DNA of 56,746 bases from Holdemania massiliensis AP2 (GCF_000327285.1 NZ_HE998567.1:504077-560822); one strand, 5' to 3'; numbered from the stretch's first letter, positions 1 to 11,754 are shown. Numbers and translations are program-made. The notes: generated by a model not told the origin, from the letters alone.

Positions 1-691
<691 letters not shown>

Positions 692-772
692 AAAAGCAAG
701 CTTTCTGCTCTAAGCCGGCAGCCAGATGAAACCCAGGACAAGGTAATCAATTTAATTTCAGGTGTATTTTAA

Positions 773-809
773 CGGCCGGTTTGTTCAGCTTGAACATCCG
801 GCTGTTTTT
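773..809 (+). terminator. rho-independent terminator after first collagen-like gene
   Basis: Stem GCCGG/CCGGC with an inner GTTCA/TGAAC pairing, followed by GTTTTTG. It lies 80 bases after the stop codon and separates the two collagen-like genes. Confidence 0.6.
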
Positions 810-849
810 GCGTGCTGAAGCGATTAATTGAAGTCTTCTGGGCCTGTAT

Positions 850-878
850 CTGTCAATGATCGCTTATCGCGGCATAAT
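850..878 (+). promoter_or_regulatory. candidate promoter of second collagen-like gene
   Basis: CTGTCA, 17 bases, CATAAT, 27 bases before the start codon at 906. Both hexamers are imperfect sigma-A matches; a sporulation sigma factor cannot be excluded. Confidence 0.3.
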
Positions 879-1135
879 CTGGGATGATCGAAAGCGGGTG
901 ACTCGATGAAGAATCAGGATTATGCTTTATCCTTGGATTGGTCTGAATCGGAAGCTGAGAATGAAAAGACTTGCTGCAGATGTCCGGGCCCTACAGGCCC
1001 ACGGGGGCCTCGAGGATGTCCCGGACCTGCCGGTCCGCGGGGACCACGCGGCTGCAAAGGGCCTCAGGGGATACAAGGTCAAACTGGAGCTACCGGTCCA
1101 GCAGGCCCAGCGGGCATTCCGGGTGCAATGGGTGT

Positions 1136-1232
1136 CACAGGTCCAACAGGTGCAACCGGAGAAATGGGGCCTCGCGGCATGCAGGGCTTAACCGGTGCAA
1201 TGGGGCCGACCGGACAGCAAGGTCCAACAGGA
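1136..1232 (+). repeat. 97-bp internal direct repeat, copy 1
   Basis: Matches 1398-1494 with a single mismatch (G1202 versus A1464). It encodes Gly-X-Y repeats including [17 protein letters not shown]. Confidence 0.85.
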
Positions 1233-1397
1233 TCGCAAGGACCTCAAGGTATCCCAGGGCCAACGGGACCGACTGGCCCAACGGGTGCTGCGGGGGAACC
1301 AGGCCCCCAAGGATTACAGGGACTGCAGGGGAATTCCTGGTCCCACTGGAGCAATCGGCCCAATCGGTCCGACTGGCATTCAGGGAATTCCTGGTCC

Positions 1398-1494
1398 CAC
1401 AGGTCCAACAGGTGCAACCGGAGAAATGGGGCCTCGCGGCATGCAGGGCTTAACCGGTGCAATAGGGCCGACCGGACAGCAAGGTCCAACAGGA
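1398..1494 (+). repeat. 97-bp internal direct repeat, copy 2
   Basis: Second copy of the collagen-coding repeat at 1136-1232. The offset of 262 bases is out of frame by one, consistent with an inserted base between the copies. Confidence 0.85.
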
Positions 1495-1973
1495 GCACAG
1501 GGAATTGCCGGAGTGACTGGACCCACCGGCCCAAGAGGACCGGAAGGGATCGTACCTGAAGATATTTTTGCTTCTTTTATTAACTTTGCTGCAGTATTTC
1601 AAGATGCGCAATTAATTCCTATGGGAATTCAGACAGCGGATTCTACTGGAAATATCGTACTGAATAATTCGACAAGGATTGAACTGAAGCCGGGTTTTTA
1701 CTGGATTGACTATGAGGTATCCTGTTTAGTCAAAGGCGCTAATTTTATTCAGGTTACGCCCTTTTACAACGGGGCTGCTCATCTTGAATACGGAATTTAT
1801 TATATGACGTCTTCTGAATCCCGATCCAGTGCTTTTGGCGCGGTGTCGATGATTCTTGAAGTTCCTTCCGATACGATGTTTTCTCTTACGTTTAATTCAA
1901 GCGGTGAAGTCACAGAATGTACGCTGACTTTGACGATCCTGAAACTGCGCAGAACTTTAACCGGAGAGCAGCG

Positions 1974-3053
1974 ATGATCACGATCAGTTTGTGCATGATT
2001 GTTAAAAATGAAGAGGATGTTTTGGATCGCTGCTTAAGCAGCGTTGAAAAAGCCGTTGAGGAAATCGTGATTGTGGATACAGGATCTGTTGACAGGACTC
2101 GGGTGATTGCTGCTCGACATCATGCCAGGCTTGTCGATTTTCCATGGACGGACGATTTTGCGGCAGCCCGGAATTTCTCATTTGATCAAGCAACTCAGGA
2201 TTTTATTCTCTGGTTAGATGCCGATGATGTTGTGCCCCCGGATCAGCTGGAAAAACTGCTTGCTTTAAAGCATACGCTGAACGACCAGTGTGATATGGTG
2301 ATTATGCAGTATCGCACGGGCTTTGACAGGGCGGGGCGTCCGACATTCTGCTTTCCGCGGGAACGACTGATTCGCCGGGCTGCGCATCTGCGCTGGCAGG
2401 GGGCTGTGCATGAAACAATTCCGTTTTCCTCACGACGAATAATCAGTGATATCGCAATTGAGCACCATAAGCTTCACTGTGCAGATCCGCAGCGAAATCT
2501 GCGGATTCTGGAGAAATTGAAAAGCAAGGGTTCCCTAGATTGTCGGCAGCGGTATTATTACGCCCGGGAATTGGCCGATCACCAATCCTATGAAGCTGCA
2601 TTGAAGGAATATGAAATCTTTCTAAATGATCCGGCAGGATGGAAAGAAAACAAAATTGACGCCTGTCTGGGCATGGCGCGATGCTGGCAGGCGTTGAAGG
2701 ACAGGGAAAAAGTATTTTCCAGTTTGATTCATGCTTTTCGTTATGCTCCTGCGCGAGGAGAAATCTGCTGTGAACTGGGGTATTATTTCTATGTCGAAAA
2801 GAATTGGGAGTGCGCAGTTTTCTGGTATCGTTTAGCTACAACATTACCAATTCCATTGAACCAGGGGGGATTTGTCAACCTGGATTGTTATGGGTATATC
2901 CCCTGGATCGGGCTGTGCTGCTGCTATGATCAGATGCAGCAGTGGGATCAGGCTTGGCAGGCCAACGAGAAGGCCGGAAGTTTAAAGCCGCAGGATCCTT
3001 CTTATCTGCATAATCGGGCTTATCTGAAAAGTAAACTGGATTTGAAAAACTGA
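1974..3053 (+). CDS. family 2 glycosyltransferase with TPR-like C-terminus
   Basis: A 359-residue protein starting [20 protein letters not shown], the standard N-terminus of GT-A fold family 2 enzymes that use UDP- or other NDP-sugars. VDTGSVDRT and the LWLDADDVV motif (DxD metal/nucleotide site) follow in the first 90 residues. The C-terminal 170 residues look like helical TPR-type repeats. The ATG at 1974 overlaps the stop of the collagen-like gene (ATGA) and has GGAGA upstream, so it was preferred to an in-frame ATG at 1917 inside that gene. The coupling strongly suggests that it glycosylates the Thr-rich collagen stalks, as known for BclA-type proteins. The substrate assignment is inference. 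Confidence 0.85.
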   Translation: MITISLCMIVKNEEDVLDRCLSSVEKAVEEIVIVDTGSVDRTRVIAARHHARLVDFPWTDDFAAARNFSFDQATQDFILWLDADDVVPPDQLEKLLALKHTLNDQCDMVIMQYRTGFDRAGRPTFCFPRERLIRRAAHLRWQGAVHETIPFSSRRIISDIAIEHHKLHCADPQRNLRILEKLKSKGSLDCRQRYYYARELADHQSYEAALKEYEIFLNDPAGWKENKIDACLGMARCWQALKDREKVFSSLIHAFRYAPARGEICCELGYYFYVEKNWECAVFWYRLATTLPIPLNQGGFVNLDCYGYIPWIGLCCCYDQMQQWDQAWQANEKAGSLKPQDPSYLHNRAYLKSKLDLKN

Positions 3054-3199
3054 ATACGGAGTGTTTGACAAGGAACGAGAACTGACTAAGAAAGCAAAAT
3101 ATCAAAAAAAACGGAAAGGATGGATTGCCGAAGATGCTTCCTCTTTTCCAAGAATTTTCAGATCTCAGTATGAACAATGTCCCAGCGGCATTGTTTTCT

Positions 3200-3227
3200 T
3201 TGCTCAAACAGGAAGTTCTGGTATAAT
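3200..3227 (+). promoter_or_regulatory. promoter of WYL regulator gene
   Basis: TTGCTC, 16 bases, TATAAT with an extended -10 (TGG before TATAAT). It lies about 40 bases before the start codon at 3267. The rest of the 213-base gap from 3054 shows no convincing gene. Confidence 0.55.
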
Positions 3228-3266
3228 CAGAAAGAAGAAAGAGCTTAGAAACGTGAGGATTGCACG

Positions 3267-4193
3267 ATGCAGATGAATCGATGCTTTGAAATTGTTTATT
3301 TGCTTTTGGAGCGGAAAAAACTGACAGCGCAGGAACTGGCAGACCGTTTTGAAGTTTCGGTGCGGACAATTTATCGCGATATTGATTTTCTGTCGCAAGC
3401 AGGCATTCCCATTTATGCCCGCCGGGGAAAAGACGGGGGAATCGAACTGTGGGATACCTTCGTCTTGAATAAGACCGTTTTTTCAAAAGCGGAGAAACAG
3501 GAACTGACAGCGTTATTGGAAGGCCTGCGTTCTACCGGCGTCCCGGAAGAAACCCAGGTGCTGCAGAAAGTATCGGCTTTGTTGGGTGAATCGCAGCAGT
3601 CTTGGATAGAAGCGGATTTTTCGCTGTGGTCCAAGACAGCGGATCAGCCGGATTTGTTCAGTCTTCTCCGTCATGCGATCTTAAACCATAAGAAAATTCA
3701 GTTTCATTATTACGGACTCAATCGGGAAGCGACACACCGTGTTGTTGAGCCGCTGCGCCTGGTGTTTAAAGCTCAGGCCTGGTATGTCTACGGCTGGTGC
3801 ACATGGCGGAAGGAAGAACGGTTTTTTAAGATTGTGCGGATGCGTGTGGTCGAAGAGCTGGATGAGAGCTTTGAGCCGCGAAGTCTGCCGGAAACGATTA
3901 TCACGCCGCTGGCGGAAAGGGATGAGCGTGTGACCCTTACTTTGAAAGTTCAGCCTCAGGGGATAGCCCGGCTTATGGACGATTTTCAGCAAATTGAACT
4001 GAACTCCGGACCCGAGATGACGACGGTGCAGTTTTCCTGTCCTGCGGGTGACTGGCTGTTAAGCTATTTGTTGTCGATGGCGGATTGTACGGAGGTTTTA
4101 GCACCGGAAAAACTGCGTGAAGAAATGCGCAGATGCATCAATGCGCTGGCGCGGCAGTACAACGAGGAAGTCTATGATCATAAAAAGCCTTAA
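3267..4193 (+). CDS. HTH/WYL-domain transcriptional regulator
   Basis: A 308-residue protein with an N-terminal winged HTH of the DeoR/HTH_11 type (LTAQELADRFEVSVRTIYRDIDFL, about residues 18-45). A central WYL domain carries the signature region around FHYYGLNREATHRVVEPLRLV and AWYVYGWC, and a WCX-type C-terminal part follows. WYL domains bind nucleic acid or small ligands and often regulate stress or DNA-damage genes. The start has GAGG eight bases upstream; an alternative ATG lies two codons downstream. It has its own promoter and stands alone between unrelated genes, so the target is unknown. Confidence 0.85.
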   Translation: MQMNRCFEIVYLLLERKKLTAQELADRFEVSVRTIYRDIDFLSQAGIPIYARRGKDGGIELWDTFVLNKTVFSKAEKQELTALLEGLRSTGVPEETQVLQKVSALLGESQQSWIEADFSLWSKTADQPDLFSLLRHAILNHKKIQFHYYGLNREATHRVVEPLRLVFKAQAWYVYGWCTWRKEERFFKIVRMRVVEELDESFEPRSLPETIITPLAERDERVTLTLKVQPQGIARLMDDFQQIELNSGPEMTTVQFSCPAGDWLLSYLLSMADCTEVLAPEKLREEMRRCINALARQYNEEVYDHKKP

Positions 4194-4259
4194 ACTTGAC
4201 ATCCCGTTGTCAGGTAAGAAATGATATATTTTAATCAGATCCCAAAATAATAGAGTTCT

Positions 4260-4304
4260 GAGGATTTTATCTAGGTTTGGGTGTCCTCATGTTTGGGACT
4301 CCTC
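4260..4304 (+). other. short direct repeat with two competing pairing arms in a leader
   Basis: GTTTGGG-NN-TCCTC occurs at 4275-4288 and again at 4291-4304. An upstream GAGGA (4260-4264) can pair with either TCCTC. It lies in the 143-base gap before the radical SAM gene. No function is known to me. Confidence 0.35.
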
Positions 4305-4336
4305 TAAGAATGCAAGTGAGAGCAGGGGTGAAGTGA

Positions 4337-5230
4337 ATGAAGAGTGTGCCTGAGATCAGCGCCAAGACGCTGTTAGCCCCGATGAAAAACGGCCAGTGGT
4401 GGTTCGGCGGCGATTACAATATGAATTTATACCGCGGCTGCTGTCACGGCTGTATCTATTGTGATTCCCGCAGCGAATGTTACGGTAATGACCAATTTGA
4501 TACGGTTATGGTAAAAAAAGACGCGCTGATCCTGCTGGAAAAAGAACTGAGAGGCAAGCGCCGTACGGGTGTAGTGATGAATGGGGCGATGACCGATCCC
4601 TATAATCCTTTTGAGAAACAACTGGAGGTGACGCGCGGAGCTCTGGCATTATTGGACCGTTATGGCTTCGGCGTTGGGTTTGCGACCAAAGGCGTTTTAG
4701 CGGTCCGGGATCTTGATTTATTAACGCAAATTCATCAGCATTCACCGGTGCTGTGTAAGTTTACGATCACTGCTGCCGAGGATGAATTGGCAAAGCAAAT
4801 CGAACCCCACGCCCCATCCAGTTCACAGCGCTTTGAAGCGATGGCCAAACTGTCCCAGGCCGGTTTGTTTACCGGGGTTCTGCTGATGCCGGTGCTGCCG
4901 TTCATCACGGATAATCGAAAAAATATTCATCAGATTTTGCTTCAGGCCAAGGCGGCCGGCGCGCAGTTTGTTTACTGCAGCTATGGAATGACGCTGCGTG
5001 ATCGCCAGCGGGATTATTATTACCAATGCTTGGACGTGCAGTATCCGGGGCTAAAAGAAAAGTATATGCGCCGTTATGGCAGCCGTTACAGTTGCGCTTG
5101 CCGCAATCCATATGAGCTGAAAGCCATGATTGAAACCGAATGCCGTCAGTTGGGGATGCTGACCCAGATGAAAGCAATTATCGAAGCCTATCGTTTCAGC
5201 CGGGCTCCGCAGCAGATTTCCCTTTTTTAA
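4337..5230 (+). CDS. SPL-family radical SAM protein
   Basis: A 297-residue protein with a CX3CX2C iron-sulphur motif in LYRGCCHGCIYCDSR (about residues 33-46), which binds the [4Fe-4S] cluster that cleaves S-adenosylmethionine. The wording around it, and MNGAMTDPYNPFEKQLEVTR after it, match the spore photoproduct lyase-like (SPL) family of radical SAM proteins widespread in Firmicutes. True SplB has an extra Cys and is longer, so DNA photoproduct repair is only one possibility. Start ATG 4337 follows AGGGGTGAAGTGA. It is monocistronic, with a hairpin and T-rich stretch after it. Confidence 0.8.
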   Translation: MKSVPEISAKTLLAPMKNGQWWFGGDYNMNLYRGCCHGCIYCDSRSECYGNDQFDTVMVKKDALILLEKELRGKRRTGVVMNGAMTDPYNPFEKQLEVTRGALALLDRYGFGVGFATKGVLAVRDLDLLTQIHQHSPVLCKFTITAAEDELAKQIEPHAPSSSQRFEAMAKLSQAGLFTGVLLMPVLPFITDNRKNIHQILLQAKAAGAQFVYCSYGMTLRDRQRDYYYQCLDVQYPGLKEKYMRRYGSRYSCACRNPYELKAMIETECRQLGMLTQMKAIIEAYRFSRAPQQISLF

Positions 5231-5273
5231 AACAGGATACTTCAAGCATCATTCTTACAAAAAGAAAACATCG

Positions 5274-5309
5274 ACGAAGCAGGATTAGTATTTTTGCTTC
5301 GTTTCTTTT
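5274..5309 (+). terminator. candidate terminator after radical SAM gene
   Basis: ACGAAGCA (5274-5281) pairs with TGCTTCGT (5295-5302), followed by TTCTTTTAT. The same stretch runs into a TATAAT (5309-5314) that may serve the next gene. Confidence 0.5.
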
Positions 5310-5347
5310 ATAATAGAATTAGAAGATCAACAAAGGAGGGGAGGAAG

Positions 5348-6037
5348 ATGAAACGCAGCGCTGTTCTGCTAGCCGGATTGGGAATGGTCCTGACCTTCAG
5401 TCTGCTTCATCCGCAGCCATTGACGACTGAGAATCCGATCAACCTGACGCCACAGCAGAAGCAGTATATTGAAGATCATCAGCTTGTTTATTTAACCAGT
5501 GATTCAAATCGCACAGCGGATCATTTTGTGCTGGCCCGGCTGTATAAGGATGCGGAGAATCAATATGTGATCTTTCTGAATTATGTTCAGAATGATGCTG
5601 AGTCTGCAGTCAGCCGGCGCCTGTATCTTGCGGAAGGCCGCACAACCAAGGATCTGGACTATCCGCTTTCAATGATAAACGCTGAGCTGGTTGCGCAGCA
5701 TCATTATTATCAAAGCGGAAATGGTGTTGGGGAATATCCTTTGACGGAAACTTCACAGGCTTATATGAATAACAGTCTTGTGGATGAAACCAGTCTTTGG
5801 CGAGATTGTCAGTGGGTGAGAATTCCGTTAAGCCAAAGGTTAGGCAAAACGACGGTATTTGGCAGCTATATTCTCAAAACCAATTATCCGCTCAGCGAGG
5901 CTTTCCATCTTAATTTATCTTTCATTATGGAAAAACCGCAGACGAAGCTGAAACTGGGAATTGTGACGCTGATGCCGCGAAATTGGGAAAATTATAACTA
6001 TCGGCTTTGGCTGGATATTTGGAAGGAAAGGGAGTGA
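5348..6037 (+). CDS. unknown exported or membrane-anchored protein
   Basis: A 229-residue protein beginning MKRSAVLLAGLGMVLTFSLL, a signal or anchor segment, then a soluble extracytoplasmic part without a family I recognise. The start is fixed by a strong AAAGGAGGGG site; a longer in-frame reading from 5294 lacks one. A membrane protein gene follows after 7 bases, so the two are probably one operon, and an AraC-type gene comes next. The sequence ends with a WLDIWKERE tail and has no Cys pairs or metal motifs. The function is unknown. Confidence 0.7.
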   Translation: MKRSAVLLAGLGMVLTFSLLHPQPLTTENPINLTPQQKQYIEDHQLVYLTSDSNRTADHFVLARLYKDAENQYVIFLNYVQNDAESAVSRRLYLAEGRTTKDLDYPLSMINAELVAQHHYYQSGNGVGEYPLTETSQAYMNNSLVDETSLWRDCQWVRIPLSQRLGKTTVFGSYILKTNYPLSEAFHLNLSFIMEKPQTKLKLGIVTLMPRNWENYNYRLWLDIWKERE

Positions 6038-6044
6038 TGCAAGG

Positions 6045-6695
6045 ATGCAGACAGCCATTCAACTGTTTCAGAGTGCCTGGGGAATACAGCTGATCTTGCT
6101 AATCGTATGGATTGGCGTGATCGCAGTCTATCGGCAAAAGACTTTGCCGCAGAGGTTTAAAATGTTGTCTCAGCTGTTAGTCGCAGTCACCGTTGCGATG
6201 ATTCTCATCCAGCTCATCGCGATTTGCGGCATTGGATGGACCATGGTTCAGTATGATTTGAGCCAATCCAATTTGTTTGTCGTGAATGCGGCGGCAGTCT
6301 TGATCTGGGGTTTAACGGAGCTGGCTTTTGTCATCGGATTTGTGCTCTGTTACCGCAAAGTTATAAAGCGTTTGATGGAGTCGCAATCCAATGTTCAGGT
6401 TGTTCGTGACTGCCATCGGGGAAATTGTTTTCTCATCAGCTGTTCTCTGCTGGAAATCAGCATGCCGCTGATCCTGGCGGTGATTCAAAACTGGATTCCA
6501 AGAAAGGAATATGAAACGCTGATGTACGCTTCAATCAATTTCAGTTTCGAATTCCCGTCGCTGACGCTACTGGGGTGGGGATTTTTACTGATCGCAGGTC
6601 TGGTGCTGGAAAACTATCTTGAACTTCAGTTAAAAAAGGAAACCCAGAAGGAAGCGGAAATGTCAAAGCATCAAAGTAAGGAACGGACTATATAA
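6045..6695 (+). CDS. unknown four-helix membrane protein
   Basis: A 216-residue protein with hydrophobic segments at about residues 11-28, 42-64, 78-102 and 128-146, plus a further one at about 174-192, and a Lys/Glu-rich cytoplasmic tail. GGAAAGGGAG lies nine bases before the ATG. It is probably co-transcribed with the exported protein at 5348-6037. I do not recognise a family; a loose resemblance to DUF2975-type proteins was considered but not supported by a motif. Confidence 0.65.
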   Translation: MQTAIQLFQSAWGIQLILLIVWIGVIAVYRQKTLPQRFKMLSQLLVAVTVAMILIQLIAICGIGWTMVQYDLSQSNLFVVNAAAVLIWGLTELAFVIGFVLCYRKVIKRLMESQSNVQVVRDCHRGNCFLISCSLLEISMPLILAVIQNWIPRKEYETLMYASINFSFEFPSLTLLGWGFLLIAGLVLENYLELQLKKETQKEAEMSKHQSKERTI

Positions 6696-6764
6696 AAAAG
6701 CGCAAGAATGGTGCCGTAAATGACAGCGGGATTAGATAAAATGATGTCAGGAGGGATTAAGAAA

Positions 6765-7631
6765 ATGAATAAAAACCTGACACAAATCCGCTTAGCTGTA
6801 GATAAAATTGAAGCTCATCTGTTTGATGAGAATTTAGATTTGGATGCGATCACGGCCGCTCTTGGCTATTCAAAATATCATTGGCATCGGATGTTTACAG
6901 CGATGACCGGAATTTCAGTTCATCGTTATATTCAGCGTAGGCGAATCAGCGAAGCGGCGCGCCGGTTGATTGGAACGACGGATCCAATCCTGACGATTGC
7001 TTTAGACTGTGGCTATCAGACACAACGATCGTTTGCCCGGCAGTTTAAAGCTTTTTATCATTGCAGTCCACGGACTTATCGGCAGCGAAAAGTGTTTTTG
7101 CCATTGCAGGAAATCGTAGAGCTGAACGAGCAACAGCCGGAAGCGCTGCGGAATTTTGAAATCAATCTTATAGAGCGGCCGACGCTGCAGCTGATCGGGT
7201 ATCGGACTCAGATTCGCCGCGATTTCAGCAAAATCGGCCAATGCTGGCAGCGGCTGCACCGTAACAAGCTGCGGATTGCAAATCGTAAGGATCCCGACTT
7301 TCTCGTCGGTGTCAACGATTATTCAGATTTTCAGCTCCGCTCTCATCGGCCTTCCTTCACGTATTGGGCTGCCGCGGAAGTAAGCGCTGAAACCGCCATC
7401 GTGATAGGCATGGAAAAGTTAGTGCTGCCGGCCAGCCGTTATGTTGTCTTTGAATACCGCGGACGATGTGAAGCGAGCATGCAACCGGTCATGGAATTAA
7501 TTTATGGAAGCTGGCTTGCTTCGTCTGATTGTCAGCTGAATGATCAGGCTCGATATGACTTTGTTCAATATGGGGAGCAGGTCGACAGCCAGGGGCTGAG
7601 TACAATTCGGGTGTGGGTGCCAATACTTTAA
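6765..7631 (+). CDS. AraC-family regulator with GyrI-like effector domain
   Basis: A 288-residue protein. The N-terminal 100 residues are an AraC/XylS double HTH: LDAITAALGYSKYHWHRMF is the first helix-turn-helix, and LTIALDCGYQTQRSFARQFKAFY with SPRTYRQ is the second. The C-terminal half (from about NFEINLIERPTLQLIGYRT) is a GyrI-like/Rob-type small-molecule-binding domain, common in multidrug-responsive regulators. The start at ATG 6765 has AGGAGG ten bases upstream; an upstream in-frame ATG at 6720 lacks such a site. It may control the two membrane genes before it, which is inference from position only. Confidence 0.85.
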   Translation: MNKNLTQIRLAVDKIEAHLFDENLDLDAITAALGYSKYHWHRMFTAMTGISVHRYIQRRRISEAARRLIGTTDPILTIALDCGYQTQRSFARQFKAFYHCSPRTYRQRKVFLPLQEIVELNEQQPEALRNFEINLIERPTLQLIGYRTQIRRDFSKIGQCWQRLHRNKLRIANRKDPDFLVGVNDYSDFQLRSHRPSFTYWAAAEVSAETAIVIGMEKLVLPASRYVVFEYRGRCEASMQPVMELIYGSWLASSDCQLNDQARYDFVQYGEQVDSQGLSTIRVWVPIL

Positions 7632-7653
7632 GAAAATGAAAAAATGGAAAAAC

Positions 7654-7689
7654 AAAAAAAAGCCCGATTTTTGACAATCGAGCTTTTTG
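7654..7689. terminator. bidirectional terminator between araC-type gene and purA
   Basis: AAAAAGC-CGATT...AATCG-GCTTTTT forms a stem with A-runs on one side and T-runs on the other, between two converging genes. Confidence 0.7.
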
Positions 7690-7694
7690 CTTGC

Positions 7695-10507
<2,813 letters not shown>

Positions 10508-10537
10508 TTTCACGCTTCCTTTTCTAAAACCTTTCTT

Positions 10538-10566
10538 ATTGTACCTTAACTTAACCTTAAGTGCAA
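10538..10566 (-). promoter_or_regulatory. promoter of gltX-purA
   Basis: Read on the minus strand: TTGCAC, 17 bases, TACAAT, ending about 30 bases before the gltX start. Confidence 0.65.
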
Positions 10567-10648
10567 TTTGATCTTTCCAGAAAACGGCGCTTTTTCACCT
10601 GGTTTTTTAGAGAAAGTTCAGCGCCTGGAAAAAGTAGCCTGAATTCAG

Positions 10649-10675
10649 CTTAATCTGAGCTGTATTCAGATTAAG
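10649..10675. other. perfect 10-bp hairpin in the gltX-tRNA gap
   Basis: CTTAATCTGA and TCAGATTAAG are separated by seven bases. No T-run follows on either strand, so it is not a standard terminator. The remaining sequence from 10567 to 10850 shows no gene I can support. Confidence 0.5.
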
Positions 10676-10850
10676 CAAAGGCAAATTAACATCCTTTTTT
10701 AATGACCCCTAATGAAGAAGAAGGGAAGCTTCAAAGAGCCTTTATCTGTTTCTGGTGCGCAGTTTGTTTCATTCATGACGGCAGACAAAACTCTGAACCA
10801 GGAAGTTCGGTTTTTACGGCCCGGCGCAGCAGAATTTTTAAAATTTCTGA

Positions 10851-10878
10851 TTGACATTTTAATAAAAAAGCGTAAAAT
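10851..10878 (+). promoter_or_regulatory. promoter of tRNA-Gln copy 1
   Basis: TTGACA (consensus), 16 bases, TAAAAT, 17 bases before the tRNA. Confidence 0.75.
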
Positions 10879-10895
10879 ATAAGAGCAAGCCAAAT

Positions 10896-10970
10896 TGGGA
10901 TGTAGCCAAGCGGTAAGGCTGTGGACTCTGAATCCACCATGCAAAGGTTCGAATCCTTTCATCCCAGCCA
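10896..10970 (+). tRNA. tRNA-Gln, anticodon CUG, copy 1
   Basis: A 75-base gene with a 7-bp acceptor stem (TGGGATG/CATCCCA), the weak U1-A72 pair typical of tRNA-Gln, discriminator G and encoded CCA. The anticodon stem GTGGA/TCCAC encloses CTCTGAA, so the anticodon is CTG (reads CAG). The T-loop GGTTCGAATCC is standard. It is identical to the copy at 11791-11865 on the other strand. CAG dominates Gln codons in the window, which fits carrying a dedicated CUG isoacceptor twice. Confidence 0.95.
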
Positions 10971-10982
10971 TAAAATAAAACC

Positions 10983-11005
10983 CTCATCTGCGGATGAGTT
11001 TTTTT
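10983..11005 (+). terminator. terminator of tRNA-Gln copy 1
   Basis: CTCATC-TGCG-GATGAG followed by seven T, 12 bases after the tRNA. Confidence 0.85.
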
Positions 11006-11029
11006 ATGCTTTTATAATCAATATTGGCA

Positions 11030-11042
11030 GCTGGGATGAAAG
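11030..11042 (+). repeat. 13-base copy of the tRNA-Gln 3' end
   Basis: GCTGGGATGAAAG is identical and in the same orientation to 11793-11805, the 3' end of the minus-strand tRNA-Gln. The two copies frame about 750 bases that include the YkvA-like gene. This resembles a tRNA-derived attachment-site duplication, but no integrase is present. Confidence 0.4.
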
Positions 11043-11264
11043 CCATCCGGATTTAAGCGGGGATAAAATCAAGCAAATACACGACATCGCTTGGCGTAAA
11101 AGAACATAGTGAAATAATCAAGCTGTTTTTAACATACTTCGCATTTTGAAAAGCTGCGTGCAGTCATTCAAAGGAAATACTGATGAATCAGGAAGTGTTC
11201 TATATCATACTTTTTCCGGAAGTGATTCAATGCTCGACAGTGAGAATTGTGCCGGTTGGAGTCG

Positions 11265-11684
11265 TTAATGGAAAAACACTTTCAAAAGCAAAAGCAGAAC
11301 GATTAGCCAAAACAGAGCGATTGGAACTGCATAACGCCGCTGCTTCGGAGGCAGTGCCTGCGCTTGTGCCTGACATTCCTGCCAAACTTCTGCGGGAATT
11401 AATTTGATCGCGGCTGTGATCATCAGCGGAAGCAGAAGCAGATCATCCAAAGCACCCAGAATCGGGATGAAATCAGGAATCAGATCAATCGGGGACAGGG
11501 CGTAGCCGACTGTCAGGAAGCATAAAAAACGAGCCAGATTCGGCGTCCGCGGATCTTTGAAAGCGCTGTATAATGCGGGCAGGGCTGCCTTGCAGGTTTT
11601 GATTTTTGCCCTGAATTGGTTTTTGATATCATTTTTTGGCATCGGGAAGTCCTTATTTGCTTTCTGCATACGAATATGGGTCAT
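11265..11684 (-). CDS. YkvA-like (DUF1232) membrane protein
   Basis: A 139-residue protein. The core YALSPIDLIPDFIPILGALDDLLLLPL is the DUF1232 signature, a short membrane-embedded motif of unknown role; it is followed by a C-terminal hydrophobic segment (ALFWLIVLLLLLKVFF). The start at 11684 has AAAGGA seven bases upstream; longer in-frame readings run into the tRNA gene and are not plausible. It sits between two inverted tRNA-Gln copies, which is an unusual position. Confidence 0.8.
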   Translation of the reverse strand: MTHIRMQKANKDFPMPKNDIKNQFRAKIKTCKAALPALYSAFKDPRTPNLARFLCFLTVGYALSPIDLIPDFIPILGALDDLLLLPLMITAAIKLIPAEVWQECQAQAQALPPKQRRYAVPIALFWLIVLLLLLKVFFH

Positions 11685-11754
11685 CAAGCATTCCTTTGTT
11701 TTTTCATTATAAGGAAAAGCGGGGCTGTGGGTCAATCCTTTCATCCGCAAAGAC

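Larger units (their letters stand above)
906..1977 (+). pseudogene. collagen-like surface protein with a +1 frameshift
   Basis: The N-terminus ([12 protein letters not shown]...) leads into a Cys-containing start of the collagen stalk (CCRCPGP, GCPGP, GCKGP) and then regular Gly-X-Y repeats. At a run of four G (1328-1331) the repeat leaves its frame; removing one G restores [12 protein letters not shown] and the frame then runs cleanly to 1977, ending in a non-collagen C-terminal domain of about 140 residues like the one in the upstream gene. An internal 97-bp repeat has an offset of 262, one more than a multiple of three, which independently supports one extra base. The intact product would be about 356 residues. 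The stop overlaps the glycosyltransferase start (ATGA). As sequenced, translation enters a non-collagen frame ending at 1559. A sequencing error or phase variation are both possible. Confidence 0.75.

Noticed and set aside
922-1534. Several long overlapping readings on both strands in the collagen region
   Set aside because: Repetitive GC-rich Gly-X-Y coding keeps other frames open; only the Gly-X-Y frame is meaningful.
3061-3276. 71-codon forward reading after the glycosyltransferase
   Set aside because: Starts at a weak codon, has no ribosome site, and runs across the promoter of the WYL gene.
4196-4230. TTGACA near TATATT before the radical SAM gene
   Set aside because: Spacing of about 23 bases is too long; a weaker TTGTCA/TTTAAT pair is possible but not convincing.
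10699-10971. Reverse-strand reading overlapping the tRNA-Gln
   Set aside because: It starts inside the tRNA sequence and repeats the same spurious peptide found at the inverted copy.
11183-11407. 74-codon forward reading with a reasonable ribosome site
   Set aside because: Its second half is antisense to the YkvA-like gene and the product has no recognisable features, so it is probably a shadow.
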